Shown one piece after another: positions 9,042 through 21,322 of a stretch of 64,000 nucleotides of DNA. Numbering within the stretch: position 1 is the first letter of the stretch; each line of letters starts with the position of its first letter. Position numbers and translations under genes: made by a program. The DNA comes from Montifringilla adamsi (lineage: Eukaryota > Chordata > Aves > Passeriformes > Passeridae), in assembly GCA_017590115.1 (NCBI GenBank), contig JAGGNK010008337.1, forward strand, positions 3,351,912-3,415,911, written 5' to 3'. The notes below the pieces were generated by a model that worked only from the letters and a program-made list of their open reading frames with translations, did not search any database and had not been told where the DNA came from.

Positions 9042-11386
9042 TATGGGGTGGCGGTGGGAGGCATGAAGCACAGGAAGTTGTTCCCGCCGGTTTAGGGGCT
9101 GAGGTTGTTCCTCCTCCCTTGGCCGATGGGGCCGGGGGCAGCGGCCGCATCACCTCCCACAGCGGCCGGCGCTCCCAGAGAAAAGGCAGCGGTTCCAAAG
9201 GCATCGCCCGCTCCAGCGGGAAAGATGCTGTGTGCAGGGGGGAGACGGGTGGAAACTTCCAGCATTAAGTTTTTTGCATTTCCTTAAAATTCAAGCTTGA
9301 CAGGAAAGCGTGCATATTATTATTATCTATTTTTCTTATTATTATTGTACGGGAATTCCCTATCGAGAAATAGGGGTTTATTATAGGAACTGTACAGGAA
9401 GTGTGATCATGACAAGTTCCACCTGCAGCCCTCCTTTGGCAGCAAGTTTCTCTATTTGGAAATACCAATGTATTTCCTGCCAGTACTACTTGAGAGAGAC
9501 ATCAATGCATTTCATCAATGTTCATAAACCCCTTTCCACAGACCTGATCCTATCAGATCTCAACTTCCCAAGGCTCTGGTGAGCTGCCTAGGGATGCAGG
9601 AGGCTGACTTGCAGTGTGCCAAGCCTGTCAGCTACCCAGGAAGGATGCCCCACAATTCCCATGGGGTATTTGAGGAATTTTAGGCATCACATCTCTCAGG
9701 AATTGTGCCAAAGACTCCAGAAATTCTCAATGGCTTGTATTTTATTCCTTTTTATATTAAGGAAGAGCACCACCTCCTGATGTCTCCCTACTCAATCATT
9801 TCTAGGAGGTCCTCAAGTGCTACAGAATGTACAGCATTGCCTTTGCTGTTCATGCGTAGAAAGAGCAATACAGCAGAGACAATATAAAGAGTTGTTATAT
9901 AGGAAAACAGGACAATTTACTCACCCTGTTACACAGTAAAGAGAACATGCTCTGTGACAGCTACCAATTGTCAGATGGATTCCAAATCCATTTGGCCCTG
10001 AGCCTCTTGCTACGATACTGGCCACCATTCCCACAAGCGACTGCCTTGGCTTTGGAAATACACTGATCATTTGTGCCTTATTGTACCTTAAATATTATGT
10101 CTGCCATGGACAGAGGTCCTCTCTCTGCAAAGGGATCACCAGTTTGGACTCCCAAAACCTTGTCTAAATCTCACTAATCCCTTGTAAAGCCATTGTTAAT
10201 TGTTGGGCTAAGGAGGTCTGCACGTACAGTGAGCGTAGAAAAAAAAAATAAGTATACATATGCGTTACACTGACACTCTATAGGAATACAGAGTTGCATT
10301 GTAAGTTACATTTCAGAACTGCACAGGTATTTATAAACTATTTTACAGTAAAATACTGGTAATTTGATTGGATCATGGCCAGAGTGGAGCGACTGCCATG
10401 CAGGCCTTGGAGTTGCTCTCAATAGTTTGGCAGCCCTCAGGTCACCCCTCACAGTCTGACCTCACTCCTGTGTTTCAAATACCAAACAAACACCATCACT
10501 TGGTTTTTCACAGCAACCCTAGTTCTGCTGTCCTACTTTGTTCTAGTTCTTTTATACAAAAGTTCAAGAATATTTCCCAGTTTCTGCTTTTTCTGCTTCT
10601 CTTTTTAAGGTTACACTATTTGCTTACGATTCTATTTTTATTTCCCTGCTAGGATTTCATTGCAATCTCCCCTTTGTAGATTTTTTACTTGTGGCCATTT
10701 AAATTCATTTCAGGCTAGAACTTGGCATAAAAGTTCGCAGCTTCTCAGCCAGATTTGAATTACTATATTTAATCTATACTCAGCTCTTAGGCTCTTTTTT
10801 TTTTTTTTTTTTTTTTTAAATGAGAGTGAAGATAGAAATAATTTTGTTGTGGTTCCAAATGGTGCCATCATTCTGTACTGCTTTCAGATCTTGTCTTCAT
10901 TCCACTAACTTTTCAAAAAGGACATGCCAGAGCATTGATGATGTGACTTTAGAAACATGTTGCTTTACAATCCTTTAAGAACAGTTTATTTCAGCATAAA
11001 ACTTTATAAAAATTAAGCATTGTGGGTGCACAAGGGTATTTTTATTGCACTCTTAGATATGGCTTGCTGAACAGCAAAGCGAGTTTTCATGTGGGCTTAA
11101 AAGAGGGCAAAAGTTTTATTAAGCTTTGAAAAACAGATTTGCACAACTGTGTTTGTGTTATTAATTTTTGGCAATATTTAGGAAGTGCTGTGTTGGCTCT
11201 GAAGATACGAAGAAGATTTTTATTAAATGAGATTACATTGGATAGCCTAAATTTCCTTTCTCTATTTATCCATTTAAGAAACAAATGTACTACTTAATCC
11301 GAGATGCATTCCACTGTGTAAGTCCAGCTGAGTAGTTGCTTGAGTAATATTTCTACCAAGTCAAACTTTTGTTTGCTCCAGGGTTT

Positions 11387-11440
11387 TATTATTACTATTA
11401 TTATTATTATTATTAACAATAATAATAGTAATGGTAAGAG
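11387..11440. repeat. (ATT)n microsatellite with inverted arm
   Basis: About ten ATT units with one ACT interruption, followed after ACA by an ATAATAATAGTAATGG arm. The arm partly complements the first half, so the region could form an imperfect hairpin. Confidence 0.85.
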
Positions 11441-14400
11441 TAATATTTTATACTTCTTTTATTACAGTGACCAGAAAATGGCAGAGCTACTGGTAGAATT
11501 AAATAAATGTAATTAAGGTAGTGGTTTTTATTACAGCACATGCACAGGTGATAGAGGGATCCTGTGATGGATCCTGCAGTCTTTCACTAACTGCTGGTTA
11601 GAGACAGTTTCACCAGTCAGACTGGGCAGAGTTTTCCAACCTCTTGCTTCCAGCTGTGGGGAGTTATGGAAAATCACACCAGACCTGCATGATAGTATTT
11701 CCTCTGACTTTACAGAGCTGCTAATGATTGATTTTATAATTAGCTCTTGTATCACACCCTGATGCGATGAGCAGGAGCAGAGAGGACCCTGTGGTGCTGG
11801 TGACAAATGGGATAAGTGGCAGTGCCTGTCTTGAGAGTAAGCAGGCCCAAATCCAGCAGATCCATGGCCGAGTCCATCCTGACTGCCCTGCTCACCTGTG
11901 CAGGGAGCAGGCTGCTTTTTCCACGCTTTGGAAGAGGCTGCCAGAGGGGCACAAATTACTGGCCTGAGTGGGAATGGAAGTAGAAGGATCATAGGAGAAA
12001 GTGTGCAAAGAGCTGCAGTAATGTGATCCATACTCAAGTATCTTTATGATCTCTATGATGGAGTATCTTGTGCTGGAAATGGGCACTGTAAAAGGCTCTT
12101 TTGCAGACAAAGTTTGAAAGAATGTCACAGATTTTTAAAACTATGAAAAAAAATAAAGGCGATATGCACATTTTCCTTCATTCTTCTTATTTGGGGCGTA
12201 AGTCTTTGTGGTAAAGTAACTAGATTCTTTGAAAAGCTGTTTTCTGTATTAGTTTACCTTCCCTGAGATTGCATTTGAAATGTGTGTGTAAAAAAGCAAT
12301 GATGTGTACACTGGGAGTGTTTTAATCAATGCAATATGACAATGTATCCCCTGGTCATAAAATGGTTGCAATGTGGAGCTCTGTAATAAGCTGCACTGTT
12401 GTACAAGAGAGTGGAGAAAAGATCTTAAAAATAGCAGTAAAAGTCTTGCCTAAAAAGATAATATCCAGATTCTAAAGTAAGGTTGAGATTAAATCTGTCA
12501 GCCTAAGAGCCTGCATCTACTGGACTAAAAAGAAAATATTCAGGTGCTGAGTTTCTCTTTTGCAAGCAGATCTTTCCACTGTAAATATGGGTAAAAGCAA
12601 TTACTGAAGAAAATATGAAAAATAAAGTTTTCTTTGAGTGCTTTGCATGGAGTTAACAAATTGCTATTGCACAATAGTAACACTGCATTAATTATGTCAC
12701 TATTTTTCCTTCGTGATAGATTATTGTTAGTAATTCATCACTGTAACATATTAATAGTGGTATTAGTTTTTAAACAGAACAATCATATTAGTAGCATACT
12801 TGTCATATTAGTGAAAATTAACAAAATGATGAAAAATTGCTACCAAGGCTTTGGGGCTCTAACACTGCAAGGAAATCACTTTTTTCCCAATCCAGCAGTT
12901 TTTCAATGAGCCTATATTTTCTTGCAAAGATAAAGAGGCTGTTTTACATTGTTCTCTGTCCACGCCCCAGGAGCCATTTAAAAATATTTATGCCATCCTT
13001 TTAATGCCAAATGTGTGTATTCTTTTGTGAGTCTAATACTGTTATATTCTGCCTTTTAAAAGCCTGTGTGCTGCCATTCACAACCCCTGGCATGAGGTTT
13101 GAGGCCATTACCTCCCTTTTTGTTGGGGACTGGGAGTCTGTACTGTCTGGTGAACTTCTGGAGCACAATCCAACTGCCTTTCTAAAAGATTAAGGAACAT
13201 TGCTTGCAGAGTCACTTATTGTGAACTTGTCCATGTGCCTCCTTTTTTAGGGTCATTTTTGAGGGGGTTTCTGTTTGTTTGGAAGGGAGGTAGCTTCAGG
13301 TCCCTCTGAGCATCCTCCTTTTTACTTATTCATCCTGACCTTTTGCCTATACAGCATCTTTATCTCTGCCATGGGATCTCTGGCTAATATACAAAGATGA
13401 TGTATAGGTTTCTCTCTAAGAGTAACGACTTGAATTAGGGAATGGGGTTAGAGAGTGGATTTCCTGCTCCTTCTCTCATGAACATCTGGTGCCTCAGAAT
13501 CAAAAAAAGAGAAAACATTAAAAGAACCCTGAGAATCCTGTTTGGAACTGGAATCACTGGTTTTGCCTACTGCTTTGTGAAACCAAGAGGTAAATCTTCA
13601 ACCTTTTGGGTGTTTAGAAGCCAGCAAAATACAGCATTTTCCCCATTTATGCATCTACTTTGGGTTAGCTGTTTTATACGAAGCAGTTTCTTCAGCTTAA
13701 ATCTGCTAATTTAGCGGAAGACATGAATAGATTTCATTTGATTAACAACAGAATGTCACACTGGGAAAATAAGTATTTAAGAGCAAGCAATAGGCCACAA
13801 CAGGCCACCTTTTATTCAATAATCACTTGAGCCCAGTCGATCAAATGCAGATGAAATTATACATTTCGTGAGTTTTTGGAATGACCACAAAGATGGCTTT
13901 ATATTTTTGTCTGTGTGCAAGATTGCTTTCTTGGACCACGTGATTCATCAGTAAGTATTCTGGAGATTCAGAAGCACAGTCAGAACCAGAATTCCCAAAA
14001 TCTGTCCAACAATCCTCAGTCTGATTTTTGCTAAACTCTCTCTAGACAAAATCCATACTGCCACAAGCTGGAACCATCCTAGGGGAGTCAGACCACTGAA
14101 CAAGCCTGCACCAACCACAGATGTGACCCACACATACAACAGGGTTAATAGCAGTGTCCTCGTTGCAAAGATTAATTAATGCTTATGAACAGCTTTTATT
14201 CTCAAAACTGCTGTTGGATTAGCCAGGCCACAGCATCTGTGTGAACAAAAGTATGTGCAGCTGTTACACCTGGGCTGTGCTTGGCTGAAAAAAGTTCCTT
14301 AGGAGACATCCACAGTGACGCTGGGACCAGCTTTACAGTGACCTCAAGTCCATACCCAGTGACCATCTGCCCTGAAAGCCTCCCAGCTTCTCCCATGGCA

Positions 14401-15536
14401 GCAAGTCTGTGTAGGGTTGGAAGTGCTGCTGAGCTCCCAACTCTCAGCTGGGACTGGCCCCTGTCCCCACCTCTCCGACCTTTCCCACTCCTGTGTGTAG
14501 AACTCACGTAGGCACAGCACAGCTCACACAGGGGCCACAGTGTCAGCCTGTGCCAGCCCCAGCACCCCCTGCTCTGCAGTTCCCTTTGTTGGAAACTCAG
14601 CTTTTCTCTGTGTTTTTCCTAGCAGCAGACAAGCCATGGGGAGAAGCAAGTGGCATAGGTGACCTCTCCTTGGTCTGTGAGTAACAACAGAGAAGTGAAG
14701 TTGGTATTTTAGTGTCCCTCTTCTGAAGTTTAATTTCCCAAGTATTTCTGAGCTCTTAAGGTGTTGTGCAGATGATGGCTGCAAGCAGCTGTACACTTCC
14801 AAATGAAAATCTCCCCAGTGATATTTATAAAGTTGTGCATGTTTTGTGGCACTGATTTTAATACAAAACATTAGATTGACATCCAATCTACACGTAACAT
14901 GCATTTGACTGACATGGGCATTTTTTATACATTGATGTGACATATGCCAAGCATAACAACAGCTCTGACTGACAACACAGCAAAAAAGGACTTGTGTTAT
15001 CCATGCTCGAGTCAGAATGTTTCCATCCTTCCCTATTTAGTGGTAGTAATTGTGCTACACATAAGAGAAGATATTTTTGGAGTAATACAGCATTGGAAAT
15101 TGGCCCGAGTGGCACGTAAGTCCATGGCAGAAAGAGCAAGAGGTCTTTTTAGTCTCTAAGCATTTAGAAAAGATAACATAACTAGGGCTCCAGTGAATTG
15201 GAGTTGTCAAAATTCACACCTAAGAGAAAGGGGGTGTTGGGCCTGTTGCCAGGAAACAGCATCTGGTATCACATTTCTAACAGGATGCATGCATATGAAT
15301 GCAAGTGGGAGCTGCAGCATGATAAATCTATCCCAGAAACTGCACCTCCTCTCGTCTGCGTTGTGGCACCCGCCCATACAGACTTCCTTGTCCTCATTCC
15401 CTAACAATACTTTACTCATAGCCAGAGTTACTCAGGCAGGTCATCTGCAGGGCCAGTTACAGGTTCACCTTCCGTGTGGCTGGTGCCACAGACTGTGTGC
15501 TGGGCCTGAGAGCAAGCCTGGCTGCTCTTTGTGTGG

Positions 15537-15575
15537 GTATTATATTATATTATGTTAATTATATTATATTTTCTT
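15537..15575. repeat. TATTA-rich simple repeat
   Basis: Repeated ATTATATTATATTATG-type units. Low complexity with no other signal. Confidence 0.8.
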
Positions 15576-18500
15576 GCACAATATAGTTTGCTCCCTGGCT
15601 CAGTTCTGAAGCCACACTAGGACATGCTTTGTGTGGACAGGACTGCATTAATCTTGCCTCCCACCATTCTCCAGTCCTCCAGCACCATCCCACCTTTAAT
15701 ATTCTCTGTGCCCACATGCCACTCTCCATGGTACAGCAAGAACTCTCACAGTGTTTCAGTTCCTGAGAGCACAGACACACTCAGGAATAATTCTGTTGTG
15801 TGGACATGGGGGCAAGACACAGAGCTCAGAGGAGATCCAAGGTCAGTGTGATCTTGGCCAGCTGATCCACCCTGCCTTGAGGGCAGAAGATGTATCTGGT
15901 TGCTTTATTCCAGGAAGAGAGATACAGACCTAGGAGATGGAAGAGAACAGAAGGGGGTAATATGGAAGTATTACCTATGATCAAGGCACTCAATTAGGTT
16001 GTTAGTGGAGGTTAGAAATATTCACTCTAACTTTTCCAAGACTGTGGAGTTTCTTTAGAGGATGGAAATCTCTGGAATATATTGGGGTAAAGCCAGGCAA
16101 AATCCTGACTGGAAATTCCATCCCTGGGCAGTCTCGCAGTGATGGTCTGAGCAGACATCCAAGAACTCTGGGAATATCTGGTGTCCTGACAAAGTTCCCA
16201 GGACAGTCTCATGATGTGATACTGGAATTGCAATAATCAGTATTGAATGGACGCTGTGTTACTTAGTTTTCATGAGTTTGCAGACTCACAAATATTTTGT
16301 AGTTCATCAAATTATGGAACAGACTAACTCAAAAAGTAAAACCTGAATAAAGAACAAGATCTTATTATGGGCACTCAATCTATATCATCTCAGCACAGTT
16401 TTCACAGACCTCTTTTTTAAAACAGCTTTTCTGTTCAGTCTCAGAATGGGTCATAATGCAGGAAATTAAGATTTCTTCATTATTTCTTCTTTTTTTTTTT
16501 TTTTCATTAATTCCCAGCAGTATTTGTCTTTGTTCTAAAGTTTCGGTTCTTTGTTCTTAGATATGGAAATTTATTAAAACTTAAACTACCTGACAACATT
16601 GAAATTGAGGCAGACAAGGAGATTTAGGAACTGGCAATGTAAAGGCTCTTTCCTGAAAAAGTAAGAATTTCTTTTCTAAAAGACGGTGTCCCCTTGCTTC
16701 CCCAGTTAGAAGAATGGCTGCTGAATGGTAAAATCTGGTCATGTTGAGTTTTAGTTGCCCAGGTAGGTGTTGGTCCAGGATAACAGAGACCAAAAGCTGC
16801 ATAATGGATATACACAATAAGTTATTATTCTCACGAGTTGTTTCTCCCCTTGTGTTTAAAACACCTTTCATTTCAGATGGCCTTTGACACTATAACTGTT
16901 CTGTGGCTAAATAGCTAATTCCTTTTGTAACGTGTCATTGCTGTGTCTCTGTATGACTGTTATATTTATTTTTAAGCAAGGCCTTGGCAGACCCATTTGT
17001 TTTGTTTATGGTTTTATTTCTAATTTTAATCACATTAACCTTGTATATATGTAATCTCTTAAACTGTGCTTTTTAATAAAGCACTGGGGTGCTCTTGGGC
17101 AGCAGGTTTTACAGGCACATTTTCTGAAGAGACAATTCTTCATATATTATGATTATTCCCATCACATCTGAAATCAGGTTATCTGCTTGGTTTTTTTTAA
17201 AAATAGGTTTATTTACATGAGTATTACCAGAAAAGTTTTTTTTCAAACAAAAGGATTTTTGAGTGGAGAATCATGGATTTGTGTTAGAATCTGTCCCTAG
17301 CTGAACAGGATAGTATTGCTTGGTACTGCTGGTCGCTTGGTTTAGGATTCAGTCCTATAAGGACTGATTTATTTGAATGCTATTTTTGGGTTGTTCAGTA
17401 CCTTCTAGGATCAGCTGTCTTACTGGAAGATTCCTAACACTGATTTGAGAATGCACTTAAGACAAAAATCTGAAAGGAAATTTTAGTGTAGAATTTACCT
17501 CTTCAGTGCCATTCACAAAGCTGTTGTCACATGACAGTTAATTGTAACTGGTAAATATTCTCTTTATTCTTCATATTTACTCACAAGAAACTTCTGCAGA
17601 TACAGATATCAAAGATCTCATATCAGCTGAAGAAATTCACTGTTTTCAAATGCAAGTGTGCAAAATAACAGGTGTATTGCAATTAGAAAAAAAAGTCCAG
17701 TGTTCAGTTTTCATAATGCATTTAATAAAATATTTTGAAGTAATTAATAATTGATAGGTTTTTAATATACTGCTTCCTTGGCAATTGTCAGCAACAATCC
17801 ATATCACTTACTAGGAAAAAGTAGGCCAACTAATTTTCAGTGCACATGAAAATTGTAAATTAGAACAGGGAGCATATCCAGAAGTTCTGTGTTATGGTGA
17901 GTAAATAAATTTCCTTGTATGCATGCTAAATGAAAACAACAGTGGAATGGAGTTCATGTATCTTATTCCACATAGATGTTTTTATAGCCTGTTGTGTTTT
18001 TTTTAAAATTGTGCCTACAACAATATTAGTTATCAACAGCCTTTTCATTAATTACAGTAAATTAATCGTGAACGTTTTCTTCTTTAAATCAGCTTTACAT
18101 GTCTGTTGCTTTAAATTTTCTGAAGTACAAGTTCCGGGTGGACAAGCCATATTACCAGATTTTTTTTTCCTGATTTTCCCTCTGTTTTGTGTTATTTTGG
18201 CTGGTTTTGTCTGCCAGAGGGTACAGAAGATCTTCACATTTCAGAGGCATAGAGATACTAAGAAGCAAGAATATCCCAAAGTGGGTAAGGCTGTGTGCTA
18301 CATTCCAGTCTCCCTCAGCTCTCATATCAGCACAACTAAAAGTACATGGGCCTGCTAAGATTTTATATCCATGTGTTGTTTGTGAAAATGAGAGATTAAC
18401 AGAAACACGGCATAGTGACCCCTCAAATCAACATCATGTTTGAGGAGGTTTCATTGTGCCCTGTGTGGCTTCTCTAAAAATGTAAATTAGCTGGAGATGT

Positions 18501-19479
18501 GTGAAAATGCAGCAAAACAGGAAAAGCTGTTGGGGAGTGGGTTGCAAGAGGCCATAAATAAAATCAAGATTTACCATTGCAATTACCTTGATTTCTTTTG
18601 GAAAAGCAGTACAGGTGCAAAAAAAATTTCTCCAAAGAAACTTCTTATTCTTTGTAAACAAAAATTGCCTTTGGATGATGCTCCACTTGAATTGTCAGTA
18701 CAAGTTTGGAATTGAGAACTTAAGTCTCTGGTTTACTTGCAGAAACTTCTTTTTGTTTTAAATTTGTCCAATCCTTAAGTTCAAGTCACTCTTAAAACTT
18801 GAATGTGATCTTATTTATGAAGATTATTTAATACTAAAAAAAATGTGTATGTAAAGAGAAACTTTTTGAGTCTCTATTGCACAAGAGAAATACAAGAGCT
18901 AAAGACCTAGAATCTCCTGCTGACCTCCAGGCTGTGGCACCTTGATCTACCACCAGGGAGGGGCCATGTATTAACCAATGCAAAATACAAACTGGGAAGG
19001 GACAGTCTGCACCTTTGGCTTTTACAGTCTGAAATGCAGAGTATTATTTAAAGTCTCGCACACAGGTCTCAGCAAACTTCTGTCTCTTTGCAGAAGATGC
19101 TATTAGATAGTTATGAAAAATTGCACATCATGTGGAAATTCACTGTGGTTGTGATGTGCATCCAAATGGGGACTCACTAGGCAATCAGAGTTAATTTCAT
19201 GTGTGACTTCAGGTAGGGTTTAGCTTTTATGTTTGGAAATTCTAGTTACTCTAAACCCTGTGTCCTATTAGATACTTAATCAAAAGTAGTCACATTTCCA
19301 GCCACAGACTACATGTAGCACACCAGAAACACTGTCTTATGGTTGATTCTGACAAATTCAGTCACTTGGCAAAAAGCATTTGGGAGGGTGGAAAACTTTC
19401 TGGATGGCAAAGAATTATTTAGGTTAGTCAGCACTACAGAGCACTGCAGAGACGTTCAGTGCAACCTAATAAGCTGCAC

Positions 19480-19517
19480 AATGGCAGCCAAATTCAGCAA
19501 TGGCAGCCAAATTCAGC
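19480..19517 (+). repeat. Perfect 19-bp tandem duplication
   Basis: AATGGCAGCCAAATTCAGC occurs twice back to back (19480-19498 and 19499-19517), near the left end of the ancient CR1 copy. Perfect identity suggests a duplication more recent than the surrounding, heavily diverged repeat. Confidence 0.95.
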
Positions 19518-20455
19518 ATTGACAAATATGAAAATACACATATTGGAAGGAACAGATTGAATTGCTCATGCACATTGCTGGCTTTTAAATTAACTGTAAC
19601 AACTTGGGAAAAGGACCTGAGGGTCACTGCGGGCAGCTCAATTAAACATCTGATCAATGAGCAGTGGAGGTTAAAAAAGCAAACAAAATGTGATATTGTA
19701 GAAAGAATGGGATGGAAAACAATGACAGTATTGTAATTCTGCAATTATGTACATTGTTGGCACACTCTCCCCAAATACAATATTCATGCCTGGTCATGCC
19801 ATCTTAAAATATGTAGAGGAAATAGAAGAAGCCCTAAGTTAGGCAACAGAAGGGAACAGAGACAAGGAGAAACTTCCATATTAAGAGAGATTTAAAAGAT
19901 GAGAAGTGTTCAGTTGGAAGAGGAAATTAATAAGTGGGGACATGATAGAGAGATATAAAATAATTAATGGTATGGAGAAGGTCAATTGAATGCTCCTATT
20001 TACTCTTCCCCATAATGTAAGAACAAAGTGACATGCATTAAATTGAAAAGAAACAAATTTAAAACTGATAAAAAGAAATACTTTTTTTACACAATGCATA
20101 ATTAGCCTGTTGAACTCACTGCAACAAGCTATCATTATGCCCAAGAGCTTAGTAGGATTCAAAAAGGATTATACACTTATTTGGATAATGAGAGCGCCCA
20201 GGGATACCTTAGATAGGATAAAAATGGTTGGGGGTGGAGATGTATGAACCCTCATGCTTCAGGGCATAAACCAATCATTAGCTGTCTGGGATTAGGAAGA
20301 AACTTCCCCTATGAGCAAATTATTCAATAATTGTCCATTATGGGTTTTCTTGCAAATTCCACTGAAGCATCTGGTCCTGGCCACTCACTGTAGAGACAGA
20401 GCACTGGACCGCTGATATGATCCAGTGTGGAATTTCCATTTCCCAAATTGCATGT
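19510..20455 (+). mobile_element. Ancient CR1 LINE fragment (3' part), sense orientation
   Basis: The order and wording match old amniote CR1 3' ends. In order they are GGGAAAAGGACCTGAGGGTC (about 19608), GGACATGATAGAGAGATATA (about 19938), TTTTTTACACAATGCATAA (about 20083), AGGATTCAAAAAGGATTATA (about 20153), CTGAAGCATCTGGTCCTGGC (about 20362) and ATGATCCAGTGTGGAAT near the end. All reading frames are broken, so this is a dead copy. It has no reverse-transcriptase coding part. The boundaries are approximate. Confidence 0.82.
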
Positions 20456-21154
20456 GCGTCTGCCGTGGGGCTGGGAAAGCCATCTCTGCTCCAAAAGGGA
20501 TGGTTCCCTCTGTTCTGTGACCTTCCTACTGCCTGGCAATTACTGTGCAGTTACTTATGTATTTATTTGTGACACAGACAGGCCAGGATCAAGTTCCATC
20601 TCTGGGAGAGGACAGCTTTTCCATTTGAAATGCATCACGCCCGGCTTGCACAGAGCTGTCTGACGCCAACATGTGAGAGCGTTTTATCCTTCAAAGTTCT
20701 GGAAAGCCTTTTGTGAGACTCACTGATAGTCAAAAGAGCATGTGATTCTACTGAAGTGTTATTATATCTATTTTGTTTTTTATTTTGTTCCTTTTGATAG
20801 TTCACTTGACAGATTTTTCTCCTTTTTTCACTTGCTCCACAAGTGGGAAATACACCCTGAAACAATGTGTTATGGAAGCAGTATTGCAGTCTTCTATTGC
20901 ACTAGTCCTACAACAATCCAGGTTAGATTATCCAAGGAAAGAACCTTAATGTACCCATCTTGGAAAATCAGCCAGATACTCAAAGTTACTTCCTGGGGTT
21001 CTTTGCCTGTAGCAAAGACAAGTAAACCTGCCAATTTTTCCTACTGTGTAATATATTAAAAATGAGATGCCATTGAGATACTTTTGCATCTATTATCACT
21101 TTATGGTTTGTTCTCTGCCATTTACCCTGTTTTTAATTCATTCATTGCATCTTA

Positions 21155-21322
21155 TGATCAAGTTTTACTATTACTATCTAGTTTTACTATTTTACTATTA
21201 CCATCTAGGGGTTTTTTACTATCACTTTTTTTTCTACTATTACTATCTACTATTTTACTATTACTATATAGTTTTACTATTACTGTTATTTACTATCAAG
21301 TTTTACTGTACCATTTTACTAC
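21155..21322 (+). repeat. TTTTACTATTACTATC-rich low-complexity tract
   Basis: Irregular repetition of TTTTACTATTACTATCTAG-like units interrupted by a G run and a T run. Open frames across it encode runs of Leu, Tyr and Phe, which reflects composition and not a membrane protein. Confidence 0.85.

Larger units (their letters stand above)
9300..19500. other. Gene-poor noncoding stretch
   Basis: No exon or gene was recognised. Open frames are short (168 codons at most, at 11531-12037 on the minus strand) and lack recognisable domains. It contains T or A runs (10795-10817, 16488-16505), an ATT microsatellite (11387-11440), a TATTA-rich run (15537-15575) and a stretch near 13795-13960 that looks like possible conserved noncoding DNA. 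Otherwise I see nothing specific. Confidence 0.55.

Noticed and set aside
11531..12037. Open frame of 168 codons on the minus strand
   Set aside because: Longest frame in the desert, but with no recognised motif, no signs of codon bias and no supporting splice or promoter signals. It could be rechecked with conservation data.
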